A stretch of 64,000 nt of DNA, taken from Fredinandcohnia aciditolerans. Lineage in GTDB: Bacteria; Bacillota; Bacilli; Bacillales; Bacillaceae_L. The notes beneath the pieces were generated by a model that saw only the letters and a list, made by a program, of their open reading frames with translations, was not told the DNA's origin and made no database searches. The stretch's first letter is position 1. Each line of letters begins with the position of its first letter. The position numbers and the translations under genes were made by a program. This document shows, piece by piece, positions 43,828-51,809 of this stretch. Location: the NCBI GenBank assembly GCA_003640645.1, contig QGHH01000010.1:1-64000 (forward strand), given 5' to 3'.

Positions 43828-43865
43828 GTGAAAAAGAATCTCATATTCTGAGATTCTTTTTCTGC
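43828..43865 (+). terminator. terminator of the 3-hydroxybutyrate operon
   Basis: AAAAAGAATCTCA-TATTC-TGAGATTCTTTTT is a perfect 13-bp stem, with A-rich and T-rich flanks. Confidence 0.85.
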
Positions 43866-43956
43866 TATTTTTCTATTTTTATGGTAAACTTTATTTAGGA
43901 ATTTTTGTTGACCTTATAAAAGGGTGCCGTTAGTGTACTTTTTTATAGGGTCTTTT

Positions 43957-45021
43957 TTAATGTCCAACAGTTTCACTACCATCATCTGTACCATCTGCTG
44001 TAACTTTTAATAATGCAACTGCACCTTTTTGTGCATGGTTAAATTGGTGAGTTACGATTGAGTAAGTTCCTTCTTTAGTAACCGTAAATTCAACAACTCC
44101 TCCACCGCTGGCTGGAAGCATAACAGTTTGAAGGCCTTGCATATGGTTATAAGGGTTACCATCGATATATACATCATCAAATATTGTACCAACTACGTGG
44201 AAGGAGCTCACTTCATTTGGACCAACATTATTAACATAAAGTCTTACACGGTCACCTACTTTGGCAAGGAGTGGTGTTTCTTTTAATGAAAATGTATCGC
44301 CGTTAGTGTTTAAATCTCCTTCTTTAAGGGCTTTAGTAGAAAATACGACTTGGCTCGGTACACCATTAGTAAAATCATTTAAATCGTTGTATTTGTACCA
44401 TTCATTTTGAATGATTAGGTATTCTCTATCAATCTGTTTATCTGTTGGATAACCATCTTTAGGCTTTACAATGATTGTTCCGTGCATACCGTTTGCGATA
44501 TGTGACAGAACTGGTTTTGTACCGCAATGGTACATAAATACTCCAGGCTTATTTGCTGGGTAAGAGAATGTTCCAGATTCATCAGGCATTACATCAATGA
44601 AATCTTTTGAAGGTGATGCATGCACTGCGTGGAAGTCCATGCTGTGTGGAATAGCCGGATCCATATTTTTTAGTGTAAAGTTAATTGTATCACCTTCGTT
44701 TACAACTACAACAGGTCCCGGTGCTTCACCGTTAAAGGTCCACGCTTTATAGAGATACCCTTTGTCAATTTCAATGTCTGTTATTTGAGCAGTCATTTCA
44801 ACATTAACTTCATTGTCTGATACCCTTTCTACTTTTAAAGGTAGGGGTCCTTGGTTAAGGTCTTTGTGAGGAGCAATTACTTCTCCTTGGCCCGACTCAG
44901 AACCAGCTGTTTGTGCCTCTACTTTCTCCTCCTTCATCGCCTCCTGATTACTACCACATCCAGATAAAATGATTGAAGTTCCAACTATCGATGCAACCAA
45001 CAATTTAATTTTTTTGCTCAT
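43957..45021 (-). CDS. nirK: copper-containing nitrite reductase lipoprotein NirK
   Basis: NirK reduces nitrite to nitric oxide outside the membrane. A lipoprotein signal ends IILSGCG. Two cupredoxin domains follow. Type 1 copper ligands are His126, Cys166, His174 and Met179 (PHSMDFHAV; FMYHCGTKP; HIANGMHG). Type 2 ligands are His131 and His165, with catalytic Asp129, the second-domain His in SSFHVVGTIFD and a third in THQFNHAQKG. So every copper residue is present. The length of 354 fits Geobacillus/Bacillus enzymes. ATG 45021 follows AAGGGGG. An Fnr-type site is centred 41.5 bp before the likely start of transcription. No other denitrification gene is in the window. Confidence 0.95.
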   Translation of the reverse strand: MSKKIKLLVASIVGTSIILSGCGSNQEAMKEEKVEAQTAGSESGQGEVIAPHKDLNQGPLPLKVERVSDNEVNVEMTAQITDIEIDKGYLYKAWTFNGEAPGPVVVVNEGDTINFTLKNMDPAIPHSMDFHAVHASPSKDFIDVMPDESGTFSYPANKPGVFMYHCGTKPVLSHIANGMHGTIIVKPKDGYPTDKQIDREYLIIQNEWYKYNDLNDFTNGVPSQVVFSTKALKEGDLNTNGDTFSLKETPLLAKVGDRVRLYVNNVGPNEVSSFHVVGTIFDDVYIDGNPYNHMQGLQTVMLPASGGGVVEFTVTKEGTYSIVTHQFNHAQKGAVALLKVTADGTDDGSETVGH

Positions 45022-45065
45022 GAATAATACCCCCTTGGATATTTGGTATTTGCTTCTACACCTTT

Positions 45066-45108
45066 ATCATATTCGGAGAGCATTCCTAAAAACGTGATTT
45101 TAATCACG
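45066..45108 (-). promoter_or_regulatory. Fnr/Crp-type site and -10 element of nirK
   Basis: CGTGATTTTAATCACG (45093-45108) is a perfect palindrome containing GTGA-N6-TCAC, the core of the Bacillus Fnr site. On the minus strand TATGAT (45071-45066) is a good -10 element; counting from it, transcription would start near 45059 and the palindrome would be centred at -41.5, the classic class II activator position. Confidence 0.75.
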
Positions 45109-45368
45109 CATTTTGACCTAATCTGTGGACAGTTTGTGAAAGGGTGAGCATATAAACATTGTTCCAATAGTGATAAGGGTTTAAACGCTTTCAAAACGGT
45201 GTTGTTAGTCACATATTTGTCTTTTTTTTCTCATGTAGTAATTGTCCCAATGACATGTTTTTTTGTTAAAAGGAGCTATGATACATAAACCAAATTGGGA
45301 ACTTAACGTTTAGGAAAAGTATATATGGGTAAAATGGTGGAGGAAAAGCCCAATTTTATCTATTTCAC

Positions 45369-45397
45369 TTGCAGTTCTTATATAAATTCTATACAAT
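45369..45397 (+). promoter_or_regulatory. promoter of the leuS T-box transcript
   Basis: TTGCAG (45369-45374) and TACAAT (45392-45397) are separated by 17 bp, about 25 bp upstream of the T-box leader. Confidence 0.55.
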
Positions 45398-45420
45398 ACT
45401 GAATATAATCAAAAATTAAT

Positions 45421-45680
45421 GAAGCGTTGAAAAGGAGTAGTAATGTTCTACACACGTGTTAGAGAGTTGACGGGTGGTGCAAGTCAATCGTTGATGAACA
45501 TGAACTCGCCTTTGAGCAATAAGCATGAACTGCAAATGTGCAAATTAGTGCTTGTCGTATGATCCGCGTTAAGGATGAATGAAGTGAGTGCACAATTTGT
45601 CACTAATGTGGGTGGTACCGCGGGAAGAATACATATCCTCTCGTCCCTTTTGGGATTAGGGGTTTTTTGTTTTTTTATAA
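45421..45680 (+). ncRNA. T-box leader of leuS (Leu specifier CTC)
   Basis: The leader has the T-box sequence TGGGTGGTACCGCGG (45609-45623) and a Stem I with GAACTC, giving the specifier CTC for leucine at 45505-45507. Uncharged tRNA-Leu should pair there and with TGGT, favouring the antiterminator. The competing terminator, 45636-45680, pairs CCTCTCGTCCC with GGGATTAGGGG and ends in a long T-run. Confidence 0.95.
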
Positions 45681-45719
45681 GTCTTTTTAGCATTTGTAAC
45701 TGATTAAGGAGGAAGTCTT

Positions 45720-48137
45720 ATGAGTTTTAATCACCAAAAGATCGAGAAAAAATGGCAGCAGTACTGGGAACAGAACAAAACATTTAAGACAACTGAAGAC
45801 GAAGGAAAGCGTAAATTCTATGCGTTAGACATGTTCCCATATCCTTCTGGAGCGGGACTGCACGTTGGTCACCCTGAAGGATATACGGCTACTGATATTT
45901 TAGCAAGAATGAAGCGTATGCAAGGGTACAATGTTCTTCATCCAATGGGGTGGGATGCATTCGGTTTACCAGCTGAGCAATATGCATTAGATACTGGAAA
46001 CGATCCTGCTGAGTTCACAGAAAAAAATATCAATACTTTCCGCCGTCAAATTAAAGAACTTGGATTTTCATATGATTGGGATCGTGAAATTAACACAACA
46101 GATCCTAATTACTATAAGTGGACACAATGGATTTTCACAAAGTTATTTGAAAAAGGTTTAGCATATGTAGATGAAATTCCAGTTAACTGGTGCCCTGCGT
46201 TAGGAACTGTACTTGCAAACGAAGAAGTAATTGATGGGAAAAGTGAACGTGGTGGCCATCCTGTTGAAAGACGCCCAATGAGACAATGGGTATTAAAAAT
46301 TACTGCATATGCAGAACGTTTACTTCAAGATTTAGATGAGCTTGATTGGCCAGAAAGTTTAAAAGAAATGCAGCGTAACTGGATTGGCCGTTCAGAGGGA
46401 GCGCATGTAACGTTTAACATTGATGGACATGATGAAACATTTACCGTGTTCACAACACGTCCAGACACTTTATTTGGTGCTACCTATGCAGTACTTGCGC
46501 CAGAGCACCCATTTGTTGATAAAATCACGACACTTGAACAAAAAGAGGCAGTCAATGCTTATCTAGATAAAATCAAGAGTAAGAGTGATTTAGAGCGTAC
46601 AGATTTAGCAAAAGAGAAAACAGGAGTATTCACAGGTGCATATGCTATTAACCCTGTTAACCAAGAAAAAATGCCAATCTGGATTGCTGATTATGTCTTA
46701 ATGAGTTATGGAACAGGCGCCATTATGGCAGTTCCAGCTCATGATGAGCGTGACTATGAATTTGCACAAAAATTTGAATTACCGATTAAGGAAGTCGTTG
46801 CTGGCGGTGATGTTTCTAAAGAAGCATATACTGGTGACGGAGAACATGTTAATTCAGATTTTCTAAATGGATTAAATAAAGAAGAGGCCATTTCAAAAAT
46901 GATTGAATGGCTAGAAGAAAATAAGTTGGGTAAAAAAGAAATTACCTACAAATTACGTGATTGGTTATTTAGCCGCCAGCGCTATTGGGGTGAACCAATT
47001 CCAGTGATTCAATGGGAAGATGGAACAATGACTACAGTTCCTGAGGAAGAACTTCCACTTGTACTTCCAAAAACGAAGGAAATCAAACCTTCCGGAACTG
47101 GTGAATCACCGCTTGCAAATATCTCAGAATGGGTAAATGTAGTGGATGAAAAGACTGGCAAAAAAGGCCGTAGAGAAACTAACACAATGCCACAATGGGC
47201 AGGTAGCTGTTGGTACTATTTACGCTACATTGATCCACATAATGATCAAGCAATCGCAGATCCGGAAAAATTAAAAGAATGGTTGCCAGTTGATATTTAT
47301 ATTGGTGGAGCAGAGCATGCAGTACTTCACTTACTTTATGCTAGATTCTGGCATAAAGTTTTATATGATATCGGTGTCGTTACAACGAAAGAACCATTCC
47401 AAAAGTTGTTCAACCAAGGTATGATACTTGGAGAAGGTAACGAAAAAATGAGTAAGTCAAAAGGAAATGTAGTAAACCCTGATGACATCATTGAATCTCA
47501 TGGAGCAGACACTCTTCGTTTATACGAAATGTTCATGGGACCGTTAGATGCTTCCATTGCTTGGTCAACAAACGGCCTAGATGGTTCACGTCGTTTCTTA
47601 GATCGAATCTGGCGCTTACTTGTCGATGACAATGGTAGCTTATCATCTAAAGTTAAAGCAGATTCAAACGATACAACACTTGAACGTGTGTATCACCAAA
47701 CAGTTAAAAAGGTAACAGAAGATTATGAAGCATTACATTTTAATACGGCAATTTCACAATTGATGGTATTCATCAATGAAGCATACAAAGCAACCGAATT
47801 GCCTAAGTCATTTATTGAAGGCTTTGTAAAACTTCTTTCTCCAGTTGCTCCTCACTTGGCTGAAGAGCTTTGGGAGAAGCTTGGAAATATAGGATCTATT
47901 GCATATGAGTCATGGCCAGCATTTGATGAAGCAAAATTAGTTGAAGCTGAGATCGAGATTGTTATCCAAGTGAATGGAAAAGTAAAAGCAAAGCTTCATG
48001 TTCCTGCAGATGCTTCTAAAGAAGTACTTGAGCAAATCGCGATGGGTGCAGACCCTGTAAAAGAACAAATCGAAGGAAAAACAGTCCGCAAAGTTATAGC
48101 AGTACCAGGTAAGCTTGTAAATATTGTAGCTAATTAA
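45720..48137 (+). CDS. leuS: leucyl-tRNA synthetase LeuS
   Basis: This class I synthetase charges tRNA-Leu. It has the HIGH-type motif in [17 protein letters not shown] near residue 40, the CP1 editing domain (about 220-420, with [19 protein letters not shown]), RYWGEPIPV near 420, and KMSKSKGN near 575, then the anticodon-binding helices and a C-terminal extension. The length of 805 is typical of Bacillus LeuS. ATG 45720 follows AAGGAGGAAGTCTT. Expression is controlled by the T-box leader. Confidence 0.98.
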   Translation: MSFNHQKIEKKWQQYWEQNKTFKTTEDEGKRKFYALDMFPYPSGAGLHVGHPEGYTATDILARMKRMQGYNVLHPMGWDAFGLPAEQYALDTGNDPAEFTEKNINTFRRQIKELGFSYDWDREINTTDPNYYKWTQWIFTKLFEKGLAYVDEIPVNWCPALGTVLANEEVIDGKSERGGHPVERRPMRQWVLKITAYAERLLQDLDELDWPESLKEMQRNWIGRSEGAHVTFNIDGHDETFTVFTTRPDTLFGATYAVLAPEHPFVDKITTLEQKEAVNAYLDKIKSKSDLERTDLAKEKTGVFTGAYAINPVNQEKMPIWIADYVLMSYGTGAIMAVPAHDERDYEFAQKFELPIKEVVAGGDVSKEAYTGDGEHVNSDFLNGLNKEEAISKMIEWLEENKLGKKEITYKLRDWLFSRQRYWGEPIPVIQWEDGTMTTVPEEELPLVLPKTKEIKPSGTGESPLANISEWVNVVDEKTGKKGRRETNTMPQWAGSCWYYLRYIDPHNDQAIADPEKLKEWLPVDIYIGGAEHAVLHLLYARFWHKVLYDIGVVTTKEPFQKLFNQGMILGEGNEKMSKSKGNVVNPDDIIESHGADTLRLYEMFMGPLDASIAWSTNGLDGSRRFLDRIWRLLVDDNGSLSSKVKADSNDTTLERVYHQTVKKVTEDYEALHFNTAISQLMVFINEAYKATELPKSFIEGFVKLLSPVAPHLAEELWEKLGNIGSIAYESWPAFDEAKLVEAEIEIVIQVNGKVKAKLHVPADASKEVLEQIAMGADPVKEQIEGKTVRKVIAVPGKLVNIVAN

Positions 48138-48140
48138 TAG

Positions 48141-48172
48141 CAAAAAGCCCTCCATTTTGGAGGGCTTTTAAC
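48141..48172. terminator. bidirectional terminator, leuS / M42 peptidase
   Basis: AAAAGCCCTCCA-TTT-TGGAGGGCTTTT is a 12-bp hairpin shortly after leuS. Confidence 0.85.
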
Positions 48173-48206
48173 ATGTAAAAGGAGATACTAATGGCGTTCT
48201 TACGGT

Positions 48207-49256
48207 TTACTCCACCATTTCAGATTGTAGATAATGATAGAGTAGCTTTGTAGTGTTTTCAATTGAATCTTTATGTGTTCTCTCAAATGCGTGGGAAGAG
48301 TCGATTCCAGGTCCGATTAATCCATGGATAATATCATGTCCAGAACGAATTGCTGCAGACGCGTCAGAACCATAATATGGATAAATATCTAGCTTATATC
48401 CGATTTCATGTTTTTCAGCAAGTTGGACAAGATTTTTACGGAACGCATAATGATAAGGTCCGCTCGCATCCTTCACACAAATGGAAACTGTATATTCATC
48501 GGTTGATTGACCGTCCCCCATTGCCCCCATATCTACTGCTAAATACTCTACTGTTTCGGGTGTGATATTGGAGTTACCGCCATAGCCAATTTCTTCATTA
48601 TTAGAAATAAGAAAATGAGTTGTATATGGAAGCTCAATATTCTCTGCCTTGATTTGCTTAATCAATTGAAGCAGAATACCAACGCTTGCTTTGTCATCCA
48701 GATGACGAGATTTGATAAAGCCATTAGCTGTAACCTCTACTCGTGGGTCAAATGAAACAAAGTCACCAACTTCTATACCAAGAGCTCTAACTTCATCCGC
48801 ATTTTTTACTTTTTCGTCAATCCGGACTTCCATATTTTCTTGGTTGCGTTCAGCTTTACCTGCATCCTTGTATACGTGAACAGATTGCTGATGCATTAAA
48901 ATGGTCCCGGTATAAAATTTGCCGGTTGAAGTTTCAATTCGGCAGTATTCTCCTTCAATGGAGTTGTATTTAAATCCACCAATTAGATCAAGTTTTAATC
49001 GACCGCTTGGTTTAATTTCTTTTACAATAGCACCTAATGTGTCCACATGGGCTGTGAGCATCCGGTGTTTTTGTGTGACTTTACCAGGAATAGTAGCAAT
49101 TAGTCCGCCTTTTCGGTTTCGGTATGTATCCACATTTGCCTCTTTTAAAAGATTTTCAACGAAACTAATCACTTCGTTAGTGTTTCCAGATGGACTAGGA
49201 ATTGAAACAAGCTCTTTGATAAGTTGAATGGTTTCGTCTGTATTTGGATAAGTCAA
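48207..49256 (-). CDS. M42 family metallopeptidase
   Basis: The protein is a glutamyl/deblocking-aminopeptidase-like two-metal enzyme: LTAHVDTLGAIV (metal His and Asp, near residue 68), HLDDKASVGILL (bridging Asp, near 183), NNEEIGYGGNS (catalytic and metal Glu, near 214), VDMGAMGDG and the late GPGIDSSHAFERTH. The length is 349. The start is TTG 49256 after AAGGGGGAAAAGAAG. The family usually forms tetrahedral 12-mers in the cytoplasm that trim peptides. It stands alone, convergent with leuS and divergent from ytwF. Confidence 0.9.
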   Translation of the reverse strand: MTYPNTDETIQLIKELVSIPSPSGNTNEVISFVENLLKEANVDTYRNRKGGLIATIPGKVTQKHRMLTAHVDTLGAIVKEIKPSGRLKLDLIGGFKYNSIEGEYCRIETSTGKFYTGTILMHQQSVHVYKDAGKAERNQENMEVRIDEKVKNADEVRALGIEVGDFVSFDPRVEVTANGFIKSRHLDDKASVGILLQLIKQIKAENIELPYTTHFLISNNEEIGYGGNSNITPETVEYLAVDMGAMGDGQSTDEYTVSICVKDASGPYHYAFRKNLVQLAEKHEIGYKLDIYPYYGSDASAAIRSGHDIIHGLIGPGIDSSHAFERTHKDSIENTTKLLYHYLQSEMVE

Positions 49257-49413
49257 CTTCTTTTCCCCCTTGTTTTCAGCTAGTTATAGCATACTCTTTT
49301 TTAAAAAGAAATTCTAGCTTTCAAGAATATGGAAACTTCAGGTTTGGAAAATTGTAATTCATAATTTCGGTTTGCTATAATGGTCGAGATAGAAAGTGAA
49401 AGGATGGGACCTA

Positions 49414-49713
49414 ATGATTGAAGAAATAACAACTGAAGAACTGAAACAAAAGCTCGAAGCTGGCGAGAAGTTAGAGCTTGTTGATGTTCGTGAAGATGAA
49501 GAAGTAGCAGAGGGAATGATCCCTGGAGCAAAGCATATTAAAATGGGAGAAATTCCAGCAAATCTCGATTATTTTGATAAAGACAAGGAATACATCATAA
49601 TTTGCCGCTCTGGTGGTAGAAGCTTCAATGTCTGTGCATATCTAGATGACCAAGGCTATAAAGTCCGAAACATGGTTGGTGGAATGATGAATTGGACAGG
49701 AGAAACGAAGTAA
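49414..49713 (+). CDS. ytwF: rhodanese-like domain protein YtwF
   Basis: A single rhodanese domain of 99 residues has the family's ELVDVREDEEVAEGMIPGAKHI and the active-site loop ICRSGGRS with Cys near residue 66. Such single-domain proteins carry sulphur as persulfide or act in signalling. ATG 49414 follows AAAGGATGGG. B. subtilis ytwF also lies downstream of leuS. A terminator follows. Confidence 0.9.
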   Translation: MIEEITTEELKQKLEAGEKLELVDVREDEEVAEGMIPGAKHIKMGEIPANLDYFDKDKEYIIICRSGGRSFNVCAYLDDQGYKVRNMVGGMMNWTGETK

Positions 49714-49780
49714 TAAAAGGCAGGGCTACCTTCAATAATTCCTGATAAGAGATATAAAAATTAAATATTAATAAGTAATT

Positions 49781-49819
49781 AAACGTGAATTTATAAAGAA
49801 TTCACGTTTTTATTTTTTA
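49781..49819 (+). terminator. terminator downstream of ytwF
   Basis: AAACGTGAATT-TATAAAG-AATTCACGTTT forms an 11-bp stem followed by TTATTTTTT. It lies about 70 bp past ytwF, in a 200-bp AT-rich gap with no other feature. Confidence 0.8.
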
Positions 49820-49914
49820 AAAACGATAATAAAATAGTAAATAACAACAATATTTTATTGAAAAACAATAAAAATTGTTTAAGATGATAATATATAACAT
49901 TTGGAGGGGAAGAA

Positions 49915-50445
49915 ATGACACTTACTTTATTGCTCGGTATTTTATTAGTGATTATTTTAGGAATTTATCAAAACAAACTTGTGAATTACATTGGTACCAA
50001 TAATCGCATAGTAAATAAACTATCAAGCTATAATTGGTTCCAAAATCCATGGCTCAGTGGTTTATTTCTTTTTGTTTTGAATGCCATTTTATTTGGCACT
50101 ACTTTATTAATACTCTACGGACTAAGTTACCTGATGATCCCTTATATCCATTTATTCATTATGGGCGGAGCTGTTTTAGTAAGTCTCGTAGTATGGATTA
50201 TACTTTTAAATGCCTGGAAAGGGGATAAAAAAGGACGTTTACTAAGAGGGTTTTTAGGCAGTAGCTTTTATTTAATCCTTACACTTGTTTTCGCCTATAT
50301 GATTGTCACTCTTGAACCACAGTTTCCAGGGGACGACACTTTTATGGCATTCATCGGACTCGTGATGGCCATTACCGTAACCCTAGTAGCTTTCATAACC
50401 TGCTTTTTATTTACAGGTCTTTTTGCAAGAAAGGAAATGAACTAA
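49915..50445 (+). CDS. hypothetical multi-pass membrane protein (176 aa)
   Basis: I do not recognise the family. Hydrophobic segments at about residues 3-18, 43-65, 72-100, 112-130 and 145-168 suggest five membrane helices; the first could be an uncleaved signal. Charged loops (NAWKGDKKGRLL; EPQFPGDDT) separate them. ATG 49915 follows TTGGAGGGGAAGAA. It is alone between the ytwF terminator and tandem array 3, which begins about 15 bp after its stop codon. There is no clear terminator of its own apart from the array. Confidence 0.8.
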   Translation: MTLTLLLGILLVIILGIYQNKLVNYIGTNNRIVNKLSSYNWFQNPWLSGLFLFVLNAILFGTTLLILYGLSYLMIPYIHLFIMGGAVLVSLVVWIILLNAWKGDKKGRLLRGFLGSSFYLILTLVFAYMIVTLEPQFPGDDTFMAFIGLVMAITVTLVAFITCFLFTGLFARKEMN

Positions 50446-50461
50446 TTCTCTCATCTTGGGA

Positions 50462-50824
50462 AGTATAAGGGTACTTTATTGGGTAATGAAGGAAAAAGTC
50501 ATTGCATAAGCAGCGGATAAGAATCGGATTTTGGAAAAAGGAGGAAAAGGTCAAGCATAAGGATCGGATAAGAGGTGTCTTTTGGGGAAAAGAGGAAAAA
50601 ATCATGGCATAAGTATCGGATAAGAATTAACTTCTGGATAAAAGAGGAAAAAGTCATGGTAAAAGGTGCGGATAAGAAGCGGCTTTTGGATAAAAGAGGA
50701 AAAAGCCATGGCATAAGTATCGGATAAGGAGTGACTTCTGGATAAAAGAGGAAAAAGTTATGGTGTAAGTATCGGAAAAGAAGTGACTTTTGGATATTAG
50801 CGGAAAAAGGTATTGTATAAAAGG
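50462..50824. repeat. tandem array 3: about 7 units of 52 bp
   Basis: CGGATAAG (or CGGAAAAG) recurs at 50514, 50565, 50617, 50669, 50721 and 50773, steps of 51 then 52 bp; a degenerate unit precedes these from 50462. The unit consensus is near CGGATAAGAAGTGACTTTTG, GATAAAAGAGGAAAAAGTCA, TGGCATAAGTAT. It is purine-rich on the plus strand and, unlike arrays 1 and 2, has no long hairpin. It starts 15 bp after the stop of the membrane-protein gene. From 50825 to 50973 I see no feature beyond the approach to the next gene. Confidence 0.9.
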
Positions 50825-50973
50825 TATTACATATGGATATAGCAGAAAAAAACATAGCAAAACCCAGATCCATTCCTGTTATTAGTCATTTATATTGTAA
50901 AAATAAAACTAGAAGCTTTTTTTGCAACCCTTACGTTCCTTTTTTCGACTATACCTTAAAGGGGGTATGCGAA

Positions 50974-51534
50974 ATGAAATATATAAAAGGGATACTTGTT
51001 TTAGTGTTACTTTTCCTGATTATTATTGGTTTGTTCCCACGTCAGGCAACTGCATGTTCATGTGCCTATCCTGAATCTGTAAAGGATGAGTTAAATAGAA
51101 AAACGGCCGTATTTTCTGGTAGAGTCATTAAAATGGAAGATGAAAATAAACTTTCCTACATTAAATCAAGTGCCGATCCGATTAAAGTGTTATTTGAAGT
51201 CACGGATAGTTGGAAAGGTGTTGATACTTCTCAAGTTATTGTAAGCGCTGCAAGATCTAGTGCAAGCTGCGGGTATGAATTTGAATTAGATAAGGAATAT
51301 ATTGTCTATGCTTATGGGGAAATTAAAAATTTGGAAACAGGGTTGTGCGAAAGGACGGCATTATTATCTGCAGCAGGGGACGATTTAGCGTTGCTTGGCC
51401 AGGGGAAAGCCCCCACCATACAAGTTGATTTGCAAAATGAATTAGGAAACTCAAATGTGTTTTTGTATCTTGCTATCAGTGGCATTATCCTAGTTATAGG
51501 ATTGTTATTCCGTAAAAAAATGAAAAAATCTTAA
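50974..51534 (+). CDS. secreted, membrane-anchored Cys-rich protein with a TIMP/NTR-like N-terminus
   Basis: The 186-residue product has a signal peptide (residues about 5-27) cut before CSCAYPES, so the mature protein would begin Cys-Ser-Cys. A beta-rich extracellular domain follows with two more cysteine sites (SASCGYEF, GLCERT), and a C-terminal helix (VFLYLAISGIILVIGLLF) with KKMKK anchors it. A free Cys-X-Cys N-terminus and four cysteines are the layout of netrin/TIMP-type domains, known in some Bacillus proteins. Protease inhibition or copper binding is possible; neither is shown. ATG 50974 follows GGGGGTATGCGAA. An upstream-extended frame into array 3 is not credible. Confidence 0.8.
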   Translation: MKYIKGILVLVLLFLIIIGLFPRQATACSCAYPESVKDELNRKTAVFSGRVIKMEDENKLSYIKSSADPIKVLFEVTDSWKGVDTSQVIVSAARSSASCGYEFELDKEYIVYAYGEIKNLETGLCERTALLSAAGDDLALLGQGKAPTIQVDLQNELGNSNVFLYLAISGIILVIGLLFRKKMKKS

Positions 51535-51589
51535 TTTGTAAGCTTATAAGTCTAAAACTCTGTCAATACTAGTGTTGGAGGTGGAGTTT

Positions 51590-51775
51590 ATGGCTTTAAA
51601 GGTCAGGATTTTTGATGAAGAACATGAAGAGGACCTCGAACATAAGATGAACCGCTTTTTAGAACAGATTGGCGAAGGAGATATTATTGATATCAAATTC
51701 CAGGTCGGAGTATCTTGCGATCAAGAGGATGACCAAATTTTTTGTTTTTCTGCAATGGTTATATATAGAGCCTAA
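51590..51775 (+). CDS. cse60: sporulation protein Cse60
   Basis: The 61-residue protein begins ALKVRIFDEEHEEDLEHKMN and ends SAMVIYRA, matching Bacillus Cse60 (YteV), a small SigE-dependent mother-cell sporulation protein of unknown mechanism. ATG 51590 has GGAGGT seven bases upstream; an in-frame ATG six codons earlier lies before that site. It is the clearest sporulation marker in the window. I could not confirm a SigE promoter. Confidence 0.85.
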   Translation: MALKVRIFDEEHEEDLEHKMNRFLEQIGEGDIIDIKFQVGVSCDQEDDQIFCFSAMVIYRA

Positions 51776-51809
51776 CCCACAATAATTAGAGTGAGTTAGG
51801 CTCTACTTT
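51767..51809. terminator. bidirectional terminator, cse60 / ytfP
   Basis: AGAGCCTAACCCAC and GTGAGTTAGGCTCT pair as a stem with one mismatch, overlapping the end of cse60 and reaching the ytfP stop. Confidence 0.65.

Noticed and set aside
45484-45693. Minus-strand frame over the leuS leader
   Set aside because: It is antisense to the conserved T-box and terminator elements, which explain the sequence fully.
50833-50973. Upstream extension of the TIMP/NTR-like gene into array 3
   Set aside because: It would put 47 extra residues before an obvious signal peptide, and the good ribosome site is at the ATG 50974.
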